Assembly (NCBI RefSeq): GCF_015062615.1
Contig: NZ_SUUH01000005.1
Location: 1-64,000 of the forward strand
Origin: Denitrobacterium detoxificans
GTDB taxonomy: Bacteria; Actinomycetota; Coriobacteriia; Coriobacteriales; Eggerthellaceae
Length of the DNA stretch: 64,000 bases
Reading direction: 5' to 3'
The first letter of the stretch is position 1; the number at the start of each line of letters is the position of its first letter. Shown piece by piece: positions 27,176 to 35,305 of the stretch. The notes beneath the pieces were generated by a model that saw only the letters and a list, made by a program, of their open reading frames with translations, did no database searches and was not told the origin of the DNA. The position numbers and the translations under genes are program-made.

Positions 27176-29005
27176 ATGGGTATCAGTCGTAAGCTAGTCT
27201 CCGTTTTGCTCGCATGCGTGTTGTCGGTTGCCTGGGTGCCGGCAATGGCGTTTGGCGTGGCGGATGAATATGAGGTCGCCAATGCCCCCGATCAAAGTGC
27301 CGTGCAGCCTCAGGAGCCTTCCGCTCAGCCGGAGGGACAGAACGAGCTCGGGCCCCAATCAAATGAAGCAGGAGATGGTAGCGAGCTTGCGCCCGCGTCC
27401 ACGGGGTCTCTTGAGACGCAATCTGTCGTCAATGATATAGCTACCTTCACTTATTCGTATACGGGCGAATTCGTTGACATGCGGGTTGGCGATGGTGGCG
27501 AAAATATGACCGATCTGCCTCAGGGCTCGTTCGAAGGCTATCAAACTACGTACTATTCCGATCAGGGAAAAGTCGTTTTTCATTTCTCTGTGCTGTTCAT
27601 CGAGAAAATGACGAGCCTGACCATCAATGGCGTTGATTACAGTAGCTACATTCCCGATACGAAGCAGGAAAAGCTCGACGCGTTTACGTATCAGCATACG
27701 GAGTTCGACGTTACCGTTTCGAGATCTAATACGTACGAGATTGCTACGTCAACCGTTCGCGATGATGACCCTGCAGTAGGCAATTTCCTCTGGTCGTACA
27801 TGGATGTCGATGCTGGTACCGATGATTACATCGACCGTGGAACGCTGGAATTCGTGAGCGTTGAATATGATGGCGATACCTATACCGAAGCGGACTTGAA
27901 AGAGGGCTCGGCATTCGATTGGGTGGCCGATGAGAACGAGGGTGGAGCGGTATTCCCCGCGGGCTCTCTGCTCACTGTGAGGCTTGTGCCCAATCACGGC
28001 ATGCAGCTCATTTCCTTTGGTGTGAACGGCGGCACGTTCGACACGGGCGAAAATGCGTCGGAGTACTCGTTCGAGGTTGCCAAGGGCAATTTCCACCTAG
28101 CGGCCCATTTTGACGAGGTCGATGATGCGGTAGTGTCTGATGATGATGCTATTTCGGGCGGGTCGATTGTGCTGTCCGATAAAGACGTCGATTCTGGTTC
28201 GGCTATCTTGTCCGTTGATAGCGCCAAGGTGAGCGACGATGAGCTTAATGCGCTGCAGACGGCTGCAACGGGGGCTGGGGAGTATACGGTGCAAAGTGTC
28301 GTTGACCTTTCTTTGAACCAGGTCATCTACAAGGGAGTGAACGATGCGTCGACTGCCTGGACGGCCTCTCTTGGATCTGATGAGCCCCTTGAGGAGAACG
28401 CCGTTGTTTCCCTGAAGCTGGCTGACGGCGATCAATACGGTTCGGTCGTGGTGGTTCATCAGGAGCATGACGGCACCTGCGTGGCAGTGCCGACGCAGTA
28501 TGATTCCGCGACGCAAACGGCTACGTTCGAGACGGATGGTTTTTCGAATTACGCCATTGCTACGACGGAGGCCGCGGTAGAGTCTGCGGCGGTGTATCGC
28601 CTGTACAATCCGAATTCTGGTGAGCACTTCTTTACGATGAGCGAGTCGGAATACGCAAACGTGAAAGCGGCGGGCTGGAACGATGAGGGCGTTGCATGGC
28701 AGGCTCCGCTTGAGGGTGCTGAAGTGTATCGCTTGTACAACCCGAACGGGGGAGACCATCACTTCACGATGAGCGTCGAAGAGCGCGATATGCTGAAGAA
28801 GCTTGGCTGGAACGACGAGGGTGTTGCCTTCTGCAGCGCCGATGAGAGTGGCGTTCCCGTTCATCGCCTCTACAATCCCAATGCTCTTGCGGGGAACCAC
28901 ATGTTTACGGCAAGCCAGGACGAGAGCGATTTCGTTAAGGCGGCAGGCTGGAACTACGAAGGCATTGGCTGGTATGCCGTCGATGTTGAGGGCGAGCCTG
29001 TATAG
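27176..29005 (+). CDS. secreted protein with three C-terminal DUF5648 repeats
   Basis: 609 residues. A signal peptide (1-26) is followed by a low-complexity Pro/Gln/Glu linker, a large beta-rich region of unknown fold (about 85-460) and three repeats from about residue 473, each beginning V[YH]RLYNPN and ending GWN.EG[VI]. These resemble the DUF5648 repeats found in surface proteins; carbohydrate or wall binding is an inference. No LPXTG or membrane anchor is present. The gene at 49730-52201 has the same C-terminal module. It is followed after 23 bases by structured copy B, with no ordinary terminator between. Confidence 0.85.
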   Translation: MGISRKLVSVLLACVLSVAWVPAMAFGVADEYEVANAPDQSAVQPQEPSAQPEGQNELGPQSNEAGDGSELAPASTGSLETQSVVNDIATFTYSYTGEFVDMRVGDGGENMTDLPQGSFEGYQTTYYSDQGKVVFHFSVLFIEKMTSLTINGVDYSSYIPDTKQEKLDAFTYQHTEFDVTVSRSNTYEIATSTVRDDDPAVGNFLWSYMDVDAGTDDYIDRGTLEFVSVEYDGDTYTEADLKEGSAFDWVADENEGGAVFPAGSLLTVRLVPNHGMQLISFGVNGGTFDTGENASEYSFEVAKGNFHLAAHFDEVDDAVVSDDDAISGGSIVLSDKDVDSGSAILSVDSAKVSDDELNALQTAATGAGEYTVQSVVDLSLNQVIYKGVNDASTAWTASLGSDEPLEENAVVSLKLADGDQYGSVVVVHQEHDGTCVAVPTQYDSATQTATFETDGFSNYAIATTEAAVESAAVYRLYNPNSGEHFFTMSESEYANVKAAGWNDEGVAWQAPLEGAEVYRLYNPNGGDHHFTMSVEERDMLKKLGWNDEGVAFCSADESGVPVHRLYNPNALAGNHMFTASQDESDFVKAAGWNYEGIGWYAVDVEGEPV

Positions 29006-29028
29006 ATCTCGCTTGTGAATCGTTGCGG

Positions 29029-29261
29029 GCGCGGGGCGGGGTTGCCCTTCGGGGCACCCGCTCCGCTGCTCGCGTGGGCAAGGCCCCAGGCGGGCCTTGC
29101 CCTACGCTCGTGCGCTCGCTGGTTCATGCTTTCACTTGGCGCTGCCCGGACTTTCCTTGGCGTTTCGGAAACTGCGTTTCCGCCCCGCCTTCGGAAGGTC
29201 CGTATGCAACGCTTTTCTTATTGGCTTTCACAGTGCCCCTATGGGCAACCCCGCCCCGCGC
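29029..29261 (+). repeat. structured intergenic element, copy B
   Basis: 233 bp. Outer arms pair over about 29 bases (core GCGGGGCGGGGTTGCCC) except three central bases. The inner 11-bp hairpin at 29076-29102 is GGGCAAGGCCC/GGGCCTTGCCC, and the long hairpin has CGGACTTTCC (29147) against GGAAGGTCCG (29193), topped by GGAAAC/GTTTCC. Linkers match copy A. It starts 24 bases after the stop codon of the co-oriented gene. Confidence 0.93.
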
Positions 29262-29336
29262 TCCACGTAGTTCCGATCGGGTCAATTCTACCCACGCACC
29301 CCTACCCCTCGACAGCCTCCCATCCAAGTAGGACTT

Positions 29337-29474
29337 CTATAAATCGGGACGGGTTGTTGTTGCGCCGCTTATCGTGAAGATTATTATCTCGTTGCCTGCC
29401 TCAACTTCTCTGATGATGCGTAGTTTGACGAAGTCGCTTGCCTGTAATTCCGAAACTGTTGTTTGGTGTTTCAT
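29337..29474 (-). CDS. possible small protein, 45 residues
   Basis: An ATG-initiated frame with a natural-looking middle (SELQASDFVKLRIIREVEAG) and hydrophobic strand EIIIFTISG. It is AT-richer than the surroundings and uses rare codons (ATA, TTA, AGA), unlike neighbouring genes. The ribosome site is weak (AGG only). It lies among structured repeats; it may be a foreign remnant or a genuine small gene. Family not recognised. Confidence 0.35.
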   Translation of the reverse strand: MKHQTTVSELQASDFVKLRIIREVEAGNEIIIFTISGATTTRPDL

Positions 29475-29765
29475 TACCTGTTAAGCACTATTCTGAATGC
29501 CTGATGGGGTTGTTTCCCGGGTTGGTTATTTACTCGGGAAGGGGTGAACAAGGAACGCAGGCGAAGCCGAACGTTCCGTAGTTCACCAGGGATGGAGCAA
29601 GCAGTGCCCGTGAACGGGGGACGGAGGCTTGTTCACGCGGAATCGGATGATTCCCGACCGGACGCGCCACCCGAAGAGCCTACCAGCGCTCTGCCATGCG
29701 AAGCGAGTGGAGCGCGATTAGGGCTGCCGCAGGTTGAGCGGCCAAGGATAGCGCCCAATCGGTCG
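29475..29765. other. intergenic stretch with one arm of a direct repeat
   Basis: No gene is supported. The 19-mer GAAGAGCCTACCAGCGCTC occurs here at 29673-29691 and again at 29900-29918, flanking truncated copy F. Confidence 0.55.
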
Positions 29766-29845
29766 GAGCCGGTAGCCCATAGGGGCACTGTGAGAGCAAG
29801 CTGGAAACACGCTACGTTTGGGATGCGGCGTGGAGGCGCAGCATC
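29766..29845 (-). repeat. structured element, truncated copy F
   Basis: Read on the minus strand, the 3' terminal repeat (GGTAGCCCATAGGGGCAC seen on the plus strand), the CACAG box and one arm of the long hairpin with its apical GCGCAGC match copy D, then similarity stops near 29845. The remaining two thirds of the element are missing. Confidence 0.75.
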
Positions 29846-29970
29846 ATGCATAATTGTAGGCAACGGTGTTTATGCCCTCGGTTCTGGCCTCGACTTAAAG
29901 AAGAGCCTACCAGCGCTCCGGCAGGTATCAGGGTAGGGGACAACGGGACCTGCTTCTGGACTGGCGATTG

Positions 29971-30153
29971 CTGCCCTGCCGGTGATGCTCGCAAGGTCAC
30001 TGTGAAAACAAAAAAAGAAGTTGCTTGGCTTAGCCAAGCAACCCGATAAATGCATGAACCAGCGAGCGCACGAGCGGAGGTTTCGGCCCGTGCGGGGCCG
30101 AAACCACGCGAGCAGCGGAGCGGGTGACCTGAAGAGTATCACCGGCAGGGCAG
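29971..30153 (-). repeat. structured intergenic element, copy E (short form)
   Basis: 183 bp. Outer arms share CTGCCCTGCCGGTGAT (29971) and its complement at the other end (to 30153). The inner hairpin 30079-30105 is GGTTTCGGCCC/GGGCCGAAACC, as in copy A. The long hairpin is replaced by a compact perfect 10-bp one, GTTGCTTGGC-TTA-GCCAAGCAAC (30020-30042). It lies 12 bases beyond a terminator on the same strand, downstream of tRNA-Ser. Confidence 0.92.
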
Positions 30154-30165
30154 CCGCGATCGGAT

Positions 30166-30194
30166 AAAAAAGCAGGCCCCTTTCGGGACCTGCT
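30166..30194 (-). terminator. second Rho-independent terminator downstream of tRNA-Ser
   Basis: On the minus strand AGCAGGTCCC pairs with GGGGCCTGCT (one mismatch), followed by a T-run. It is a near copy of the terminator at 30361-30389. Confidence 0.85.
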
Positions 30195-30199
30195 CAAAA

Positions 30200-30223
30200 T
30201 TCGTGGCGGAGAGCTGGGGATTC
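30200..30223 (-). pseudogene. duplicated 3' end of tRNA-Ser
   Basis: 24 bases identical to 30395-30418, that is CCA, the acceptor 3' strand and part of the T arm of tRNA-Ser. With the adjacent terminator the duplicated block is about 60 bases long and 195 bases from the original. It resembles an attachment-site duplication. Confidence 0.75.
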
Positions 30224-30273
30224 CGGCGTTCGCTTCGCGAACCCCGAACCCTCCCTCGCAGGCTCGGTCGGGC

Positions 30274-30318
30274 GAATTCCTAAAAGCCGTCCACTGGACG
30301 GCTTTCTTAACGGAATTC
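30274..30318. repeat. nested hairpin between the two tRNA-Ser ends
   Basis: GAATTCC and GGAATTC enclose AAAGCCGTCC-ACT-GGACGGCTTT, a perfect 10-bp stem. On the plus strand it is followed by TTTCTT-like bases and could terminate; its origin is unclear. Confidence 0.6.
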
Positions 30319-30360
30319 CACCTCATCGGTTCGAATCCCCAGTAACGGATCCCGAATAAT

Positions 30361-30389
30361 AAAAAAACAGGTCCCATTCGGAACCTGCT
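30361..30389 (-). terminator. Rho-independent terminator of tRNA-Ser
   Basis: On the minus strand CAGGTTCC pairs with GGGACCTG around GAAT, then a run of seven T. Confidence 0.88.
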
Positions 30390-30398
30390 AGGATTTCG

Positions 30399-30489
30399 TG
30401 GCGGAGAGCTGGGGATTCGAACCCCAGATACCCTTTTGGGGCATACTCGCTTAGCAGGCGAGCACCTTCGGCCTCTCGGTCAGCTCTCC
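30399..30489 (-). tRNA. tRNA-Ser (anticodon GCT)
   Basis: 91 bases including an encoded CCA. The acceptor GGAGAGC pairs with GCTCTCC, the anticodon loop reads CTGCTAA (GCT, decoding AGC/AGU), the long variable arm typical of serine tRNAs is present, and the T arm is CTGGGGTTCGAATCCCCAG. Confidence 0.96.
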
Positions 30490-30516
30490 GCGGATGCGTC
30501 TTAGACGCGGTACGCT

Positions 30517-30545
30517 ATGATACCGTGACATTTCCAAACATGCAA
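30517..30545 (-). promoter_or_regulatory. promoter of tRNA-Ser
   Basis: On the minus strand TTGCAT (30545-30540) and TATCAT (30522-30517) are separated by exactly 17 bases, 28 bases before the tRNA. Confidence 0.7.
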
Positions 30546-30585
30546 GCATTCGCTTTGCGTAAAACATAGGGTCTGCGCTTTCGGG

Positions 30586-30591
30586 TATAAT
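30586..30591 (+). promoter_or_regulatory. -10 box of the DUF2207 gene
   Basis: Perfect TATAAT 44 bases before the start; no clear -35. Confidence 0.45.
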
Positions 30592-30634
30592 CAGGCCAAA
30601 TTGAACCAAAATCGCACGTAGAGAGGGGAATTGG

Positions 30635-32644
30635 ATGCTTTCGCGATTTATGTTGTCGCAAATGCGTCACAACGATGGGCCCGTATGCGCCAGCGCGGGG
30701 CGCACAGCGGCCACATGGGGGATGGGAACCCATGCGCTGCGCTCGCTTCTTCTTGCTACATGTCTCATGGCGGTGGTGCTCCTTGCGTGCGTGATCGCTC
30801 CTTCGCATGCCTACGCCAAGGACTACACCATTCCGAAGGTGGACATTACCGCCGATGCGCAAAGCGATGGCTCGCTGCATGTTGTCGAGCAGCGCACATT
30901 CAGCTTCGATGGCACGTTTTCCTGCATCTGGTGGAACATGCGCAGCGGCAGTTTCACGGTAAATAGCGTTCAGATTGGCCAGGTGGATAGCAACGGCGAC
31001 GTTGCGCTGGTCGATATGCCCAGCGTGGGCTTCGATTTGTCATGGCGCGATGCGGGCGGCCCTGGCTATACCTCGTACTCGGTCGATACGGGCAAGAACA
31101 CGGTCTACGCGTTCTTCGATGCCAGCGATTGCGATGTCGTCATCCAAATCGACTACACGGTGAAGGCGGGCGTTACGCCGTATAAGGACTGTGCCGACCT
31201 GTACTGGCAGTACATCGGCACCGATTGGGCGGTTGCGAACGAGAACGTTACCTGCACCATCACGATGCCCGTTCCCGCGGGCGCCGCTCCCGTTATTGGC
31301 TCGGACGTGTACGCCTGGGGCCATGGCCCACTTACGGGCACGCTGGCCTTCAACGACTCCGCCACGGCCGTAACGTACAAGGTCGACAAGGTGAAGCCGG
31401 GCGAATACGCCGAAGCGCGCGTGGTGTTCCCCCGCACGTGGCTTACGAACATCAGCTCCGACGCCCTGGAATCCACGGGTGACACGGCATTTCTCGATAG
31501 CATCCTGCAGTCGGAAGAGGAATGGGCCGACGCGGCGAATTACCAGCGCATGTACTCCCAGCTCTACATTCTGTTCTGGGCGTTGCTTTCGGTGGCGCTT
31601 ATCGTGTGGGCTGTCGTGATGTACTTCCGACATGGCAAGGAGCACAAGCCCACGTTTACCGAAGACTACTGGCGTGACGTGCCTAATCGCGACGTTCATC
31701 CCGCCACCATTGGGCGCTTGTGGCGCTTCGGCAAGGAAAGCTCCAACGACTTCATGGCCACAATCATGCACCTGTCGCATGTGGGCGTGCTCACCATTGC
31801 GAAGGGAACGTATAACAAGGACAAGAAGGTCATCGAGGATTATTACATCACCATCAACGACGAAGAGGCCGATGCGCTCAGCGATCCTATCGACAAGGAA
31901 GCCATCAAGCTTCTTCGCAAGGTTTCGAAGGGAAAGAATCCCTTCTGGTTGGGGTCCATTCGCGATTACGGTAAGTCGAGCCCCTCGAAGTTCAACGACG
32001 CTGTGAAGGCATGGCAGGGCAAGGTGACCGCCGCCCAGAACAAGGCCGATTACTTCGAGGAGGATGGCAATAAGTGGCAGGGCCGCATCATTTGCGTGGC
32101 ACTGGGATATCCCATCATCTGCTTCCTGATCACGTTCTTCATCGTGGAGAATTACATTCCGCTCGTGTTTTCCATCGTTACGGGTATTGCGCTGTTTGCG
32201 CTGTCCAACTTTATGACGCGACGCACGCAGAAGGGCCTCGACGACTACATGCGCTGCAAGGCGCTTCGTAGGTGGTTGTGCGAGTTCTCGGCGCTCGACG
32301 AGCGTCCGCCCACAGACGTAAAGGTGTGGGGCGAGTTCATGGTGTACGCCTACATCTTCGGTGTGGCCAAGGAAGCCCTTGCCCAGCTGCGTAAGGCTGT
32401 TCCCCAAATCTTCCAGGAGGACGACGACCTCATGGGTCAGAACAGCTGGTACGTGCCCTGGTACGCCATGTACGGCACGCGTCATGGTGATTCGTTTGCC
32501 AGCGTGTTCAATACTACGTGGTCGAATACGGAATCCATCGTCAGCTCGGCGCTTTCATCTAGCTCGTCGGGCGGCGGCTTCGGCGGCGGGTTCTCCGGTG
32601 GCGGGGGCGGCGGCTTCGGTGGCGGTGGCGGCGGCGCACGCTAG
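30635..32644 (+). CDS. DUF2207-family membrane protein
   Basis: 669 residues. A hydrophobic signal/anchor (about 37-60), an extracellular beta-rich DUF2207 domain (about 65-280, KVDITADAQSDGSLHVVEQRTF), a membrane segment near 305-327, a cytoplasmic region, further membrane segments near 490-530 and a glycine-rich end of alternating GGGFGGG. This architecture matches DUF2207 proteins, whose function is unknown. GAGAGGGGA precedes the ATG. The Gly-rich tail is common in the family and may stay exposed. Confidence 0.88.
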   Translation: MLSRFMLSQMRHNDGPVCASAGRTAATWGMGTHALRSLLLATCLMAVVLLACVIAPSHAYAKDYTIPKVDITADAQSDGSLHVVEQRTFSFDGTFSCIWWNMRSGSFTVNSVQIGQVDSNGDVALVDMPSVGFDLSWRDAGGPGYTSYSVDTGKNTVYAFFDASDCDVVIQIDYTVKAGVTPYKDCADLYWQYIGTDWAVANENVTCTITMPVPAGAAPVIGSDVYAWGHGPLTGTLAFNDSATAVTYKVDKVKPGEYAEARVVFPRTWLTNISSDALESTGDTAFLDSILQSEEEWADAANYQRMYSQLYILFWALLSVALIVWAVVMYFRHGKEHKPTFTEDYWRDVPNRDVHPATIGRLWRFGKESSNDFMATIMHLSHVGVLTIAKGTYNKDKKVIEDYYITINDEEADALSDPIDKEAIKLLRKVSKGKNPFWLGSIRDYGKSSPSKFNDAVKAWQGKVTAAQNKADYFEEDGNKWQGRIICVALGYPIICFLITFFIVENYIPLVFSIVTGIALFALSNFMTRRTQKGLDDYMRCKALRRWLCEFSALDERPPTDVKVWGEFMVYAYIFGVAKEALAQLRKAVPQIFQEDDDLMGQNSWYVPWYAMYGTRHGDSFASVFNTTWSNTESIVSSALSSSSSGGGFGGGFSGGGGGGFGGGGGGAR

Positions 32645-32845
32645 CCCCATTCAACGGCATGCAATTATGGGGAGCGAAGGAGACTTCGTTCCCTTTTTTT
32701 GTTGGGCACATTGCGGCCAGCGGTTTTGCCTGATTGTCGGGTGGCGAGTTCTGTGCAGGGCTTTCGCGCTTTTGCGTGCCGGTCTTTCGGTTTTGCTCCA
32801 TTGCGCTATAGTGAGCTGAACATACCGATAGAGAGAGGAGCGCGC

Positions 32846-33367
32846 ATGGTAAAGAAAGACAACGTGATTCTTATCGGCATGCCCGGCGCGGGCAAGAGCA
32901 CGCTGGGTATCGTTGCGGCCAAGATCATCGGGTACGACTTCCTCGATGCCGACCTGCTCATCCAGAAGCAGAGCGATAAGACGCTGCAGAAGATCATCGA
33001 CGCCATGGGTCCCGACGGGTTCATCCAGGTGGAAAACGAGGTACTGTGCGGCATCGACGTGCATCGCACGGTGGTTTCCCCGGGTGGTTCGGCAGTGTAC
33101 TCCGAAGACGCCATGAAGCACCTTTCCGAAATCGGCACCGTTGTGTACCTGAAGGTGTCGCTTGACGAGCTCATGGGCCGTTTGGGTGGCCTGCACGAGC
33201 GCGGCGTCGTCATGAAGGACGGCATGGGCGGTCTGGCGGATATCTACGAAGAGCGCATTCCCCTGTACGAAAAGTACGCCGAAGTGACCATCGACATGGA
33301 TGGCACGACGGTACGCGATGCGGCTGCCAAGCTGGTTGATACGCTTTCCATGAGGGGAGCCATTTAG
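32846..33367 (+). CDS. shikimate kinase-like P-loop kinase
   Basis: 173 residues with Walker A GMPGAGKST, the DADLLIQ segment and EERIPLYEKYAEVTID near the end, all as in shikimate kinases that phosphorylate shikimate in the aromatic pathway. Two substrate-site features differ: the FR..E motif is FIQVENE (Arg replaced) and the GGG motif is PGGSA. The substrate may therefore not be shikimate. GAGAGAGGAG precedes the start. No other aromatic-pathway gene is near. Confidence 0.82.
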   Translation: MVKKDNVILIGMPGAGKSTLGIVAAKIIGYDFLDADLLIQKQSDKTLQKIIDAMGPDGFIQVENEVLCGIDVHRTVVSPGGSAVYSEDAMKHLSEIGTVVYLKVSLDELMGRLGGLHERGVVMKDGMGGLADIYEERIPLYEKYAEVTIDMDGTTVRDAAAKLVDTLSMRGAI

Positions 33368-33417
33368 CCTGCAGGGTAGCGCATCCTGCGCGTTCTCTGT
33401 GGTAGAATGCCTTGTGC

Positions 33418-33493
33418 GCCTCCGTAGCTCAGGGGATAGAGCACCGCTCTCCTAAAGCGGGTGTCGTACGTTCGAATCGTATCGGGGGCACCA
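33418..33493 (+). tRNA. tRNA-Arg (anticodon CCT)
   Basis: 76 bases with encoded CCA. GCCTCCG pairs with CGGGGGC (one G-T), the D arm is GCTCAGGGGATAGAGC, the anticodon loop CTCCTAA gives CCT (AGG codon), and the T loop is TTCGAAT. TAGAAT at 33403-33408 is a likely -10 box. Confidence 0.96.
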
Positions 33494-33501
33494 GGAATAC
33501 A

Positions 33502-33532
33502 AAGGCCGAGCGCTTTGCGCCCGGCCTTTTCT
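33502..33532 (+). terminator. Rho-independent terminator of tRNA-Arg
   Basis: AAGGCCGAGCGC pairs with GCGCCCGGCCTT (one mismatch), followed by TTTTC. Confidence 0.9.
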
Positions 33533-33778
33533 GTTGCGTGGTCCTGTTATGCTCGACGAGGAGTGTGTTCGATCGCTAGGGCGTGCGTTTTTCCGGAAAA
33601 TGAAACACAGGATCGAGCAAAAGCCTCTCACGGAGCGATACGAATTTGTAAGAATCGGTTCAGCAGTGTTTAACGATAATGGATGAAGATGGTTTCAGGT
33701 CGACGTCGTGGGCCGAAGAGAAATCGGTCTGCGTGTTCGGATAGAAGGCTCCATTCGCAAACTCTAGGAGGTTCTTTC

Positions 33779-35212
33779 ATGAAACAGTACCAGCTCTTCA
33801 TCAATGGCGCGTTTGTGCCGAATGGCTCGCGCGAGATGGCCGATGTCATCAACCCGGCCACCGAAGAGGTTATCGGCCAGGTGCCGAAGGCTACCGAAGC
33901 CGATGTGGCCGCCGCCGTAGACGCCGCCTACGAAGCCCAGAAATCCTGGGGCAAGCTTCCCGCCGTGGAACGTGCGAACTATCTGTTCGAGCTTGCACAG
34001 CTGGTTGAGGATAACCAGGAGCTCTTTGCCCAGACGAACACCGCCGAAATGGGAAAGCGCATTTGCGAATCGCGCGATGAGGCTGGCTGGCTGGCGGAAT
34101 ATCTGCGCTTCTATGCACGTCAGGCGCGCCATATCAAGGGCGAGATCATCACGTCCGACCGCCCGAACGAGAACATCTTCCTGTACAAGAAGCCCATTGG
34201 CGTATGCGCGGGAATCATGCCGTGGAACTTCCCGTTGTTCCTCATTGGCCGCAAGGTGGCCCCTGCGCTGGTTGCGGGCGATACCGTGGTGCTGAAACCC
34301 TCCAGCGATTCGCCTATGGGCTGCTATGAATTTGCCAAGCTCGTTGAGCAAAGCTCGCTGCCGGCGGGCGTCATTAACGTGGTTTCGGGTGGCGGCGCCC
34401 TGGTGGGCAATGCCCTTTCCGGCAACGAAAAGGTTGCCCTGGTCACCATGACGGGTTCCACGCCCGTGGGCAAGCAGATCATGAAGAACGCCGCCGACCA
34501 TGTGGCGCGCGTATCGCTGGAACTGGGCGGCAAGGCGCCGGTCATCGTCATGGCCGACTGCGATCTCGATGCCACGATCGAAAACATCTTCAACAGCCGC
34601 TTCCTGAACTGCGGCCAGGTTTGCAATGCTGCCGAGCGCGTGTACGTGCAGGCGCCCATTTACGATGAGTTCGTGGCGAAGATGACCGAGCGCATTGCGC
34701 GCGCCACGTATGGCGACCCGCTTGATGACAGCGTCGACATGGGCCCCATGGTGAACCGCCGTCAGGTGGAAATCGTTATGGACCTGGTGAATAGCGCCAA
34801 GGAAGAGGGCGCGAAGATCGTTGTGGGCGGCAATGCCCCCACCGACAAGAAGGGCTATTGGATGGAGCCCACGCTCATCGTCGACTGCAAGCACGAAATG
34901 CGCGTCATGACCGAGGAAATCTTCGGGCCGGTGTTGCCCGTTGCCAAGTTCGAGACGCTCGACGAGGCTATCGAAATGGCAAACGACAGCACGTATGGCC
35001 TAACCAGCTCTATTCACACCACCGACCACGATACGGTGATGCGTGCGCTGAACGAAATCAACTTCGGCGAGATTTACGTGAATCGTGAGCACTTCGAAGC
35101 GTTCCAGGGCTTCCATGCGGGCGTGCGTCAGTCGGGCCTGGGTGGCGATGACGGCGAGCACGGCCTTGAGGAGTTCCTCGAGACGCACGTTGCCTACGTC
35201 GACTGGAAGTAA
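33779..35212 (+). CDS. aldA: NAD-dependent aldehyde dehydrogenase, lactaldehyde/glycolaldehyde type
   Basis: 477 residues of the ALDH superfamily. The catalytic cysteine is in NCGQVCNAAERVYV and the general-base glutamate in LELGGKAP; MPWNFPLF and GSTPVGKQI form the NAD site. The C-terminal half (EIFGPVLPV, GLTSSI, NREHFEAFQGFHAG) closely resembles E. coli AldA, which oxidises lactaldehyde or glycolaldehyde. The start at 33779 follows TAGGAGG by seven bases. Stand-alone gene; no fucose or rhamnose genes nearby, so the in vivo aldehyde is open. Confidence 0.9.
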   Translation: MKQYQLFINGAFVPNGSREMADVINPATEEVIGQVPKATEADVAAAVDAAYEAQKSWGKLPAVERANYLFELAQLVEDNQELFAQTNTAEMGKRICESRDEAGWLAEYLRFYARQARHIKGEIITSDRPNENIFLYKKPIGVCAGIMPWNFPLFLIGRKVAPALVAGDTVVLKPSSDSPMGCYEFAKLVEQSSLPAGVINVVSGGGALVGNALSGNEKVALVTMTGSTPVGKQIMKNAADHVARVSLELGGKAPVIVMADCDLDATIENIFNSRFLNCGQVCNAAERVYVQAPIYDEFVAKMTERIARATYGDPLDDSVDMGPMVNRRQVEIVMDLVNSAKEEGAKIVVGGNAPTDKKGYWMEPTLIVDCKHEMRVMTEEIFGPVLPVAKFETLDEAIEMANDSTYGLTSSIHTTDHDTVMRALNEINFGEIYVNREHFEAFQGFHAGVRQSGLGGDDGEHGLEEFLETHVAYVDWK

Positions 35213-35305
35213 CGGCATAGCTTGCGCATAGCCCGCGAAGCGGTAGCGCTCGAGCGGCGATGCATATGAAGGCGAGGGCCAGCTGCGGTATGCGGCTGGC
35301 CCTTT

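Noticed and set aside
29006..30398. Insertion sequence carrying its own transposase
   Set aside because: No open frame with transposase or integrase motifs occurs in or between the repeat copies, so any mobility would need help from elsewhere.
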